Assembly (NCBI RefSeq): GCF_965216485.1
Contig: NZ_OZ244162.1
Span: 1,674,001 to 1,738,000 of the forward strand
Reading direction: 5' to 3'
DNA from: Algiphilus sp965216485
GTDB taxonomy: Bacteria; Pseudomonadota; Gammaproteobacteria; Nevskiales; Nevskiaceae
DNA length: 64,000 nt
The notes under the pieces were generated by a model. That model did not search any database. It worked only from the letters and a program-made list of their open reading frames with translations, and was not told where the DNA came from. Positions within the stretch are counted from its first letter, which is position 1. Each line of letters opens with the position of its first letter. Positions 17,002 to 24,748 of this stretch are shown piece by piece. Position numbers and translations under genes: made by a program.

Positions 17002-19056
17002 ATGATGCGCAAGCCCACTGGATTCTTCTCTCGCTTCGGCAAGCGCCACGCCGAGTACGTGAACGAGCTTGAGAACCGCGTACGGGCGATCAATGAAGGC
17101 ATGGCCGTCATTGAATTCGACCTTAGGGGCAACATTCTCGATGCCAACGAGAACTTCCTGACGACGGTGGGCTACACCCTGCCCGAAATCCAGGGACGCC
17201 ATCACCAGATCTTCGTCGACCCCGAGGAAGCGAGAACGCCAGCGTACCGCGAGTTCTGGGACCGCCTCGGGCGCGGTCTGGGCGAATCGGGGCTCTACCG
17301 GCGCTTCGACAAGAACGGCAATGAGGTCTGGCTGGAAGCCATCTACAACGCCATCCTCGACGCCGCCGGCCGCCCCATCAAGGTCATCAAGTACGCGATG
17401 GACCGCACGCAGGTGGCCAAGGACAACCAGCAGAATCTGCGCATCCGCGGTGCGCTGGAAAATGTGCCGACCAATGTGATGATCGCCGACAACGACCGGC
17501 GCATCGTCTACATGAACGCCTCGGTGCGCGAGATGCTGACGCACGCCGAAGAGGATATCCGCAAGGACGTACCCGGATTCACGGTCGATCAACTCGAAAA
17601 CGCACTGATCGATCGCTTCCACAAGCACCCAGAACACCAGATGACCCTGCTGTCGCGGCTGGAAAGCAGTCACCGCACGCAGATGACGCTGGGTGGACGC
17701 ACCTTCCGGCTGACCGCCAGTCCGATCTTCGAGGACGACGGCAGCCGCGCTGGCACGGTGGTGGAGTGGCTGGACCGCACGGCGGAAGTGGCGGTGGAGC
17801 AGGAGATCAGCGGGATTGTGCAGGGCGCGGTGAACGGGGACTTCTCGGCCCGCGTGGCGGTGGTGGACAAGGAAGACTTCTTCCTGCGGCTGGCCGAAGG
17901 CATGAACCAGCTGCTGGACACCAACGAGAAGGCCTTCAATGAGGTGCTGGGCATTCTGGGCAGCATGGCCGAAGGCGATCTGACGAAGCGGATCACGGCG
18001 GAATACTCCGGCACCTTTGCCAAGCTGAAGGAAGACGCCAACAGCACGATGGACAAGCTCACCGAGATGGTGGTGTCGATCCGTCAGGCCTCGGAGTCGA
18101 TCAACGTGGCGGCGCGCGAGATTGCGGCTGGCAACAGTGATCTGTCCTCGCGCACTGAAGAGCAGGCGGCGAGCCTGGAAGAGACGGCCTCGTCGATGGA
18201 AGAGCTCACGGCCACGGTGAAGCAGAACGCGGACAACGCCAAGCAGGCGAATGAGCAGACCATCAGCGCCTCCAATGTGGCGACCCGCGGTGGCGAGGTG
18301 GTGCAGCAGGTGGTGACCACGATGAGTGAGATCAACGCCAGCTCGAAGAAGATTGCCGACATCATTGGCGTCATCGACGGCATTGCCTTCCAGACCAACA
18401 TTCTGGCGCTGAACGCGGCGGTGGAAGCTGCCCGCGCGGGCGAGCAGGGCCGGGGCTTTGCGGTGGTGGCGGGCGAGGTGCGCAATCTGGCGCAGCGCTC
18501 GGCCTCTGCGGCGAAGGAGATCAAGCAGCTGATTTCCGACTCGGTGGAGAAGATCAGCGGTGGCACCGAACTGGTGAACCGTGCTGGCTCGACGATGGAA
18601 GAGATCGTGGCCTCGGTGAAGCGGGTGACGGACATCATGGCGGAGATCAGCTCGGCCTCGGCGGAGCAGAGCTCGGGCATCGAGCAGGTCAGCCAGACCG
18701 TGACGCAGATGGACGAGGTCACGCAGCAGAACGCCTCCCTGGTGGAGGAAGCTTCCGCCGCCGCACGCTCAATGGAAGAGCAGGCCAGGTCCATGGAGGC
18801 TCTGGTACAGCGCTTCTCTATCAGCGAAGCGATGACGCGCGAGCTGCAACGGCGCTCGCTGATGGTGCCTTCTTCAGAGGCAGGGCATCGAGCGGATGTC
18901 GATCCGCGACCGCGTGCGGAGACCGTGCAGAAGGCTTCTCCGGTCGCAGCCAGACCGCGCAACGGTCATTCCATCAACGGACATATGCCGTCCATCGCCC
19001 ACAAGGCGCTGAACGGAAGTACACACGAGGAAGATCAGCAATGGACCAATTTCTAG
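17002..19056 (+). CDS. Soluble PAS-containing methyl-accepting chemotaxis protein
   Basis: 684-residue chemoreceptor with no hydrophobic membrane segment, so cytoplasmic. Order: PAS domain (about residues 30-140, with WLEAIYNAIL and GRPIKVIKYAMD), a second PAS-like module (about 155-265, NVMIADNDRRIVYMN), a HAMP-like region (about 270-360) and an MCP signalling domain whose hairpin tip reads IDGIAFQTNILALNAAVEAA. The C-terminus ends QWTNF, an xWxxF pentapeptide of the kind that tethers CheR/CheB. Bases 17755-18786 are identical to part of the next gene. The ligand is unknown; PAS domains could sense redox, heme/FAD or small molecules. Confidence 0.93.
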   Translation: MMRKPTGFFSRFGKRHAEYVNELENRVRAINEGMAVIEFDLRGNILDANENFLTTVGYTLPEIQGRHHQIFVDPEEARTPAYREFWDRLGRGLGESGLYRRFDKNGNEVWLEAIYNAILDAAGRPIKVIKYAMDRTQVAKDNQQNLRIRGALENVPTNVMIADNDRRIVYMNASVREMLTHAEEDIRKDVPGFTVDQLENALIDRFHKHPEHQMTLLSRLESSHRTQMTLGGRTFRLTASPIFEDDGSRAGTVVEWLDRTAEVAVEQEISGIVQGAVNGDFSARVAVVDKEDFFLRLAEGMNQLLDTNEKAFNEVLGILGSMAEGDLTKRITAEYSGTFAKLKEDANSTMDKLTEMVVSIRQASESINVAAREIAAGNSDLSSRTEEQAASLEETASSMEELTATVKQNADNAKQANEQTISASNVATRGGEVVQQVVTTMSEINASSKKIADIIGVIDGIAFQTNILALNAAVEAARAGEQGRGFAVVAGEVRNLAQRSASAAKEIKQLISDSVEKISGGTELVNRAGSTMEEIVASVKRVTDIMAEISSASAEQSSGIEQVSQTVTQMDEVTQQNASLVEEASAAARSMEEQARSMEALVQRFSISEAMTRELQRRSLMVPSSEAGHRADVDPRPRAETVQKASPVAARPRNGHSINGHMPSIAHKALNGSTHEEDQQWTNF
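17755..18786 (+). repeat. 1,032-bp direct repeat, copy 1
   Basis: Codes for the end of the last PAS module, the HAMP-like region and the signalling domain of the first soluble receptor. Line-by-line comparison with 20697-21728 shows no difference, at a constant offset of 2,942 bases. Sequence on either side diverges abruptly. Confidence 0.93.
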
Positions 19057-19118
19057 TGTGCGAGGAGAACCAGCTCGCCCACGCAGTTACCCATAACTAT
19101 TTCTAGACGAGCACCACC

Positions 19119-22037
19119 ATGAGCAAGCCCCATAACATCTTTTCCCGCCTCGGCAAGCAGTACGCGACGCATGTCGCCGAGATGGAAAACCAGGCACGCG
19201 CGGTTCGCGAGGCGATGGCCGTCATCGAGTTCGATCTGCAAGGCAACATCCTCGATGCGAACGAACTCTTTCTGGGCGCCACCGGATACCGTCTCGAGGA
19301 GATCCGCGGCAAGCACCACCGCATCTTCGTGGACCCGACTGAAGCCGCAACGCAGGCGTACCGCGACTTCTGGCAGCGGCTGGGGCAGGGCGAACGCGAG
19401 GCGAGTCGCTACCGCCGCTTTGCCAAGGATGGCAGCGAAATCTGGCTTGAAGCCAGCTACAACCCGATCCGGGACGAGCACGGCCGTCCGGTCAAGGTCA
19501 TCAAGTACGCCATGGACGTGACCCAGGCCGTGCGCAACGATGCGCACAGCCTGCGCGTCAGCCATGCCCTGGAGAATGTGACCACCAATGTGATGATCGC
19601 CGACAATGATCGGCGCATCGTCTACATGAATCCGGCGGTGCGCGAGATGCTCACGCAGGCCGAAGCCGATATCCAGAAGGAGATTCCGTCTTTCAAGGTC
19701 GACGGCTTGATGCATGCCTCCATCGACCGCTTCCACAAACATCCCGAGCATCAGGAGCGGATGCTGGCTGCCCTGCAGTCCACGCATCGGACCGAGATCA
19801 AGTTGGGTGGCCGCACCTTCGGGCTCATCGCCAGTCCCATCTTCGAGAAAGACGGCACCCGCGCCGGCACAGTGGTGGAGTGGCAGGACCGTACCGCCGA
19901 GCTGCAGCTGCAGCAGGAAGTGGAAGAGCGCGCGCGCAAGGAAAAGGCCATTGCCGAAGAGAACCTGCGCATCCGCAACGCGCTCGGCTCGGTCACTACC
20001 AATGTGATGATCGCGGACAACGACCGCCGCATCATCTACATGAATCCGTCCGTCGTCGAAATGCTGAGCGAGGCGGAGTCCGATATCCGCAAGGAACTGG
20101 GCGCCTTCGACGTCAAGAAGCTGATGGGCGCCTGCATCGACGGCTTCCACAAGAAGCCCGAGCACCAGCAGCGCATGCTGGAAGCACTCGAGCAACCTTA
20201 CAAGACCGAGATCAAGCTGGGCGGCCGCACCTTCGGCTTGATCGCCAGTCCGATCTTCAGTGATGACGGCACGCGCGCTGGCACAGTGGTCGAGTGGAAG
20301 GACCGCACCGCCGAGCTCAAGATGCAGCGCGAGATCGAGGAACGGGCCGAGAAGGAGAAGGCCGTTGCCGAGGAGAATCTCCGCATCCGCAACGCCCTCG
20401 ACAACGTCTCCACCAACGTCATGATTGCGGACAACGACCGCAACATCGTCTATCTCAACCACTCGCTGCACGAAATGCTGGCCAGTGTGGAATCGGACCT
20501 GCGCAAGGACCTGCCGCAGTTCGATGTGCGCAAGGTGCTGGGCACCAACATCGACAGCTTCCACAAGCATCCCGAACACCAGATCCGCGTCATCGACGCG
20601 CTGCGCGATACCTTCAGCACCCAGATCAAGGTGGGCGGCCGCACCATGTCACTGACCTTGAACCCGATCCACGACGATAGTGGCCAGCGTGCCGGTACGG
20701 TGGTGGAGTGGCTGGACCGCACGGCGGAAGTGGCGGTGGAGCAGGAGATCAGCGGGATTGTGCAGGGCGCGGTGAACGGGGACTTCTCGGCCCGCGTGGC
20801 GGTGGTGGACAAGGAAGACTTCTTCCTGCGGCTGGCCGAAGGCATGAACCAGCTGCTGGACACCAACGAGAAGGCCTTCAATGAGGTGCTGGGCATTCTG
20901 GGCAGCATGGCCGAAGGCGATCTGACGAAGCGGATCACGGCGGAATACTCCGGCACCTTTGCCAAGCTGAAGGAAGACGCCAACAGCACGATGGACAAGC
21001 TCACCGAGATGGTGGTGTCGATCCGTCAGGCCTCGGAGTCGATCAACGTGGCGGCGCGCGAGATTGCGGCTGGCAACAGTGATCTGTCCTCGCGCACTGA
21101 AGAGCAGGCGGCGAGCCTGGAAGAGACGGCCTCGTCGATGGAAGAGCTCACGGCCACGGTGAAGCAGAACGCGGACAACGCCAAGCAGGCGAATGAGCAG
21201 ACCATCAGCGCCTCCAATGTGGCGACCCGCGGTGGCGAGGTGGTGCAGCAGGTGGTGACCACGATGAGTGAGATCAACGCCAGCTCGAAGAAGATTGCCG
21301 ACATCATTGGCGTCATCGACGGCATTGCCTTCCAGACCAACATTCTGGCGCTGAACGCGGCGGTGGAAGCTGCCCGCGCGGGCGAGCAGGGCCGGGGCTT
21401 TGCGGTGGTGGCGGGCGAGGTGCGCAATCTGGCGCAGCGCTCGGCCTCTGCGGCGAAGGAGATCAAGCAGCTGATTTCCGACTCGGTGGAGAAGATCAGC
21501 GGTGGCACCGAACTGGTGAACCGTGCTGGCTCGACGATGGAAGAGATCGTGGCCTCGGTGAAGCGGGTGACGGACATCATGGCGGAGATCAGCTCGGCCT
21601 CGGCGGAGCAGAGCTCGGGCATCGAGCAGGTCAGCCAGACCGTGACGCAGATGGACGAGGTCACGCAGCAGAACGCCTCCCTGGTGGAGGAAGCTTCCGC
21701 CGCCGCACGCTCAATGGAAGAGCAGGCCGGAACGATGGAGAAGCTGGTGCAGCAGTTCCTCATCAGCGAAGAGGCGGCGCGTGAAGTGAAGCGCCGTCGC
21801 CAGGAAGCGATGGATGCCCTCGCCGAAGGCAATGACAAGACCCCGGTGCGGAACGGCGCCCATTACGCGGCGCAAAAGCAGGGCAACTCCGGAGGCTCAG
21901 TAAAGGCTGGAGGGAGCCACAACGGCAAGAACGGCAAGGCTGCGCCGACCTGGGTTAATGGCCATGCCGCCTATGGCACGCCTTCCGTGAGCACGGGAAG
22001 CGACCATGACGACAACGAGCAGTGGACGAGCTTCTAG
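19119..22037 (+). CDS. Soluble chemoreceptor with four PAS-type modules
   Basis: 972-residue cytoplasmic MCP without membrane segments. The first PAS domain (about residues 30-140) resembles that of the neighbour. It is followed by three tandem modules, each starting TNVMIADNDR; the aat/aac codon of NVMIADN recurs at 19587, 20001 and 20415, an exact 414-base (138-residue) period. Helical linkers such as EERARKEKAIAEENLRIRNA join them. Then come the HAMP-like region and signalling domain, identical at DNA level to the upstream receptor. The tail is rich in Gly/Asn and ends QWTSF, a CheR-type pentapeptide. The length difference from its neighbour (288 residues) is two extra modules plus a slightly longer tail. 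Confidence 0.93.
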   Translation: MSKPHNIFSRLGKQYATHVAEMENQARAVREAMAVIEFDLQGNILDANELFLGATGYRLEEIRGKHHRIFVDPTEAATQAYRDFWQRLGQGEREASRYRRFAKDGSEIWLEASYNPIRDEHGRPVKVIKYAMDVTQAVRNDAHSLRVSHALENVTTNVMIADNDRRIVYMNPAVREMLTQAEADIQKEIPSFKVDGLMHASIDRFHKHPEHQERMLAALQSTHRTEIKLGGRTFGLIASPIFEKDGTRAGTVVEWQDRTAELQLQQEVEERARKEKAIAEENLRIRNALGSVTTNVMIADNDRRIIYMNPSVVEMLSEAESDIRKELGAFDVKKLMGACIDGFHKKPEHQQRMLEALEQPYKTEIKLGGRTFGLIASPIFSDDGTRAGTVVEWKDRTAELKMQREIEERAEKEKAVAEENLRIRNALDNVSTNVMIADNDRNIVYLNHSLHEMLASVESDLRKDLPQFDVRKVLGTNIDSFHKHPEHQIRVIDALRDTFSTQIKVGGRTMSLTLNPIHDDSGQRAGTVVEWLDRTAEVAVEQEISGIVQGAVNGDFSARVAVVDKEDFFLRLAEGMNQLLDTNEKAFNEVLGILGSMAEGDLTKRITAEYSGTFAKLKEDANSTMDKLTEMVVSIRQASESINVAAREIAAGNSDLSSRTEEQAASLEETASSMEELTATVKQNADNAKQANEQTISASNVATRGGEVVQQVVTTMSEINASSKKIADIIGVIDGIAFQTNILALNAAVEAARAGEQGRGFAVVAGEVRNLAQRSASAAKEIKQLISDSVEKISGGTELVNRAGSTMEEIVASVKRVTDIMAEISSASAEQSSGIEQVSQTVTQMDEVTQQNASLVEEASAAARSMEEQAGTMEKLVQQFLISEEAAREVKRRRQEAMDALAEGNDKTPVRNGAHYAAQKQGNSGGSVKAGGSHNGKNGKAAPTWVNGHAAYGTPSVSTGSDHDDNEQWTSF
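20697..21728 (+). repeat. 1,032-bp direct repeat, copy 2
   Basis: Second copy of the HAMP-like/signalling-domain segment, identical by eye to 17755-18786, including synonymous positions. It implies recent duplication or ongoing gene conversion between the two receptor genes. Confidence 0.93.
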
Positions 22038-22048
22038 GCGCCAGGGCC

Positions 22049-22237
22049 ATGAAAAATCCGCTCTCGCTGGTGGTTCGTGAGATTCCCCCAGGTGTCGCTT
22101 CCATGGCACGCGTGTTCGCGGCCTGGGGAGCGGGCTTGGACGGAATGGGTGTGAACGACTACGGAGCGCGTCTCTCGGCGCGCTCCCTGCCGCCACCGGC
22201 CCGGACGGGGCAGCGTCCACCGGGGGTGCCTGGATGA
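22049..22237 (+). CDS. Small unrecognised protein coupled to cheR
   Basis: Possible 62-residue protein starting MKNPLSLVVREIPPGVASM. No family recognised. It occupies the gap between the receptor and cheR, and its stop overlaps the cheR ATG as ATGA (22234-22237), a pattern repeated at cheD, cheB and the next gene. That junction and the open frame are the only support; no strong ribosome binding site is visible and the C-terminal half is low in hydrophobic residues. It may be a real operon member or only a leader that couples translation to cheR. Confidence 0.4.
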   Translation: MKNPLSLVVREIPPGVASMARVFAAWGAGLDGMGVNDYGARLSARSLPPPARTGQRPPGVPG

Positions 22238-23073
22238 GCGAATTTGCCTATACGGACCGAGATTTTGACCGCATCCGCGCCCTGATCCGTCAGCGCGCGG
22301 GCATTGCCCTGGCGGACGGCAAACGGGACATGGCCTACAGCCGTCTCGCGCGGCTGCTGCGCAAGGCGCATCTGCGCAGCGTCAACGACTACCTGGATCA
22401 GCTGGAACGGCAGGGTACGACGGACGATTGGCAGGATTTCATCAATGCCCTGACCACCAATCTCACCAGCTTCTTCCGGGAATCCCACCATTTCGACATG
22501 CTGCGCGAGCTGCTGCGTCGCAAGGGCGCACCGGCACAGCAGCGTATCTGGTGCGCGGGCGCCTCCACCGGTGAAGAGGCCTGGACACTGGCCATCACGG
22601 CCTGCGAGGCCTTCGATTCGCTGCAGCCCCCGGTCGAGATCATCGCCACCGATATCGACACCGCCTGCCTGCAGACTGCACGCCGGGCGGTGTACCCGCT
22701 GACCCGCATTGAGGGGCTGTCCGAAGCGCGCAAGCGTCGTTACTTCCAGCGTGGTACTGGCAACAACATGGGGAGTGCCCGCGTGATCCCATCGCTGCAG
22801 AAGCTGGTCAGCTTCGCGCCCAGCAATCTGCTGGACCGGCAGTGGCCGGTGCAAGGGCCGCTGGATGCCATCTTCTGCCGCAACGTCATGATCTACTTCG
22901 ACAAAACGACCCAACGTCGATTGCTCGAACGCATGGCGCCGATGTTGCGGCCTGACGGACTGTTTTTTGCAGGGCATTCCGAAAGCTTCTTTCACGCTGC
23001 GGATGTCGTACGGGCCTGCGGACGAACCGTGTATGCGCCCGTCCGGTCCCGGCATGTCGGTTTTGCGGCATGA
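22234..23073 (+). CDS. cheR: Chemoreceptor methyltransferase CheR
   Basis: Transfers methyl groups from S-adenosylmethionine to receptor glutamates for adaptation. 279 residues: N-terminal helical domain (DRIRALIRQRAGIALADGKR), the TTNLTSFFRESHHF signature, SAM-binding loop WCAGASTGEEAWTLAI and CRNVMIYFDKTTQRRLLERM. A beta subdomain that can bind the xWxxF receptor tails is expected within residues 150-200 in the family. It overlaps cheD by four bases. Confidence 0.96.
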   Translation: MSEFAYTDRDFDRIRALIRQRAGIALADGKRDMAYSRLARLLRKAHLRSVNDYLDQLERQGTTDDWQDFINALTTNLTSFFRESHHFDMLRELLRRKGAPAQQRIWCAGASTGEEAWTLAITACEAFDSLQPPVEIIATDIDTACLQTARRAVYPLTRIEGLSEARKRRYFQRGTGNNMGSARVIPSLQKLVSFAPSNLLDRQWPVQGPLDAIFCRNVMIYFDKTTQRRLLERMAPMLRPDGLFFAGHSESFFHAADVVRACGRTVYAPVRSRHVGFAA

Positions 23074-23663
23074 ATGCTTTGGCAACCATCGACGGCTACA
23101 TCGATACACAGCTGGACGCGCGGGTGATCAAGATTCTCCCGGGCGAACACCAGGCCTTGAAGGCGCGTTCGCGCTCGGGGCAGCCCGTATTGGCCACCAC
23201 GCTGGGCAGCTGCGTCGCCGCCTGCATTTATGAGGAGGGCGACTCGGGCATCGGCGGCATGAATCATTTCCTGCTGCCAAATGGTGACCAGGCCAGCGGG
23301 CGCTACGGCGTCTATGCCATGGAGCTGCTGATCAACGATGTACTCAAGTTGGGCGCGCGTCGCGACCGGCTGCGCGCCAAGGTCTTCGGAGGTGGTGCCG
23401 TACTCGCCGCCGTGACCAGCATCGATGTCGGTCGACAGAACGCGACCTTCGTCAAACGCTTTCTTGCAACCGAGGGCATCCCCATCACGGGTGAGGATCT
23501 GATGGGACCGCATCCGCGCAAGGTGCTCTTCTTTCCGGCGACCTCCGAAGCACGCGTGCGTCGTCTTCCCCTGGCACACAGCCTGGAGTTGGCCGATGCC
23601 GAGGCCCGGTATCGCGAACGCGTGGCTCAGTACCAGAAGCCTCGAGTGGAACTTTTCTCATGA
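23070..23663 (+). CDS. cheD: Chemoreceptor glutamine deamidase CheD
   Basis: Deamidates receptor glutamines to methylatable glutamates. 197 residues; the catalytic core LATTLGSCVAACIYE followed by GIGGMNHFLLP gives the Cys/His pair of the family, with the expected spacing. GRYGVYAMELLINDVLKLGA and KVFGGGAVL are further family blocks. It lies between cheR and cheB with ATGA overlaps at both ends, indicating a single translationally coupled adaptation module. Confidence 0.95.
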   Translation: MNALATIDGYIDTQLDARVIKILPGEHQALKARSRSGQPVLATTLGSCVAACIYEEGDSGIGGMNHFLLPNGDQASGRYGVYAMELLINDVLKLGARRDRLRAKVFGGGAVLAAVTSIDVGRQNATFVKRFLATEGIPITGEDLMGPHPRKVLFFPATSEARVRRLPLAHSLELADAEARYRERVAQYQKPRVELFS

Positions 23664-24748
23664 GCACCCCCATTCGTGTACTCCTAGTGGATGATTCCGC
23701 GGCCATGCGCGCCCTGCTGCGCGAGCTGCTCGCGGATACGGCAGACATCAATGTCATTGGCGAGGCGGCCGACGCCTACGAAGCGCGCGAGCGCATCAAG
23801 GCGCTGAACCCGGACGTGATCACCCTGGACGTCGAGATGCCGAGGATGAACGGTCTGCGCTTCCTCGAGAATCTGATGCGCCTGAGGCCGACACCGGTAG
23901 TGATGGTGTCCTCACTGACCGCGAAAGGGGCGCAGACCACGCTGCAGGCCTTCGCGCTTGGCGCGGTCGAGGTCCTGCAAAAGCCATCGGGCACGACCAA
24001 TGCCGAGCTCGCCGCAGCCAAGGACGAGCTGGTGCGCGCGATCCGCGCGGCCTCGAAGAGCCGGCCGCGCATGCGTCAGGCCGCGCCGGTCAGCCCCAAT
24101 AAATTCGCTGGCAATATCGCCACGGCGAGCAAGTTCTGCCTGATTGGCGCCTCGACCGGTGGAACCGAAGCCATCCGCGAGGTACTGGCAAACTGGCGGC
24201 TGCCCGAGGTTGCCGTGCTGATCGTGCAGCACATCCCGCCGGCCTTTTCCGCCTCCTTTGCCGAGCGCCTCGATCGCAGCAGTCCACTCTTCGTGCGGCA
24301 CGCTGTCGACGGACAGGCCCTGCAATCGGGGCACGCCTATGTCGCGCCGGGCGGCCTGCATATGCGCATGGTGCGCTCGCGCGGCGGCTATGGCATCCAG
24401 TTGGACGAAAGCCCGCCGGTCAATCGGCATCGTCCCGCCGTGGACGTGCTCTTCGATAGCGCGAAGACCTTCAAGCACGATTGTGTCGCCGCTGTCCTGC
24501 TGACCGGCATGGGCGACGACGGTGCGCGCGGCATGGAGGCCCTGCACGAACTGGGCGTCTTCACCATTGCCCAGGATGAAGCCACCAGCGTCGTCTGGGG
24601 CATGCCGGGCGTTGCGGTTTCCCTGGGGGCGGCAGATCGGGTCGTGCCCTTGCAGTACATCGCCCAGACAGTGGCCGATGCGGCCCGTACCCGGTCATCA
24701 AGTTCCTCCCTTGCTGGCCGATATTCCGAAAAGAGGATTTCAACATGA
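23660..24748 (+). CDS. cheB: Chemotaxis protein-glutamate methylesterase CheB
   Basis: Removes receptor methyl groups, and is activated by CheA phosphorylation. 362 residues: N-terminal receiver with VDDSAAMRALL, phospho-acceptor Asp57 in TLDVEMPRMNG and KPSG; C-terminal methylesterase with catalytic Ser in IGASTGGTEAI, His in VQHIPPAFSASFAERL and Asp in LLTGMGDDGARGM. It is the only cheB in the window, although a cheB would be expected downstream of the first cheA in Pseudomonas-like order. Confidence 0.96.
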   Translation: MSTPIRVLLVDDSAAMRALLRELLADTADINVIGEAADAYEARERIKALNPDVITLDVEMPRMNGLRFLENLMRLRPTPVVMVSSLTAKGAQTTLQAFALGAVEVLQKPSGTTNAELAAAKDELVRAIRAASKSRPRMRQAAPVSPNKFAGNIATASKFCLIGASTGGTEAIREVLANWRLPEVAVLIVQHIPPAFSASFAERLDRSSPLFVRHAVDGQALQSGHAYVAPGGLHMRMVRSRGGYGIQLDESPPVNRHRPAVDVLFDSAKTFKHDCVAAVLLTGMGDDGARGMEALHELGVFTIAQDEATSVVWGMPGVAVSLGAADRVVPLQYIAQTVADAARTRSSSSSLAGRYSEKRIST

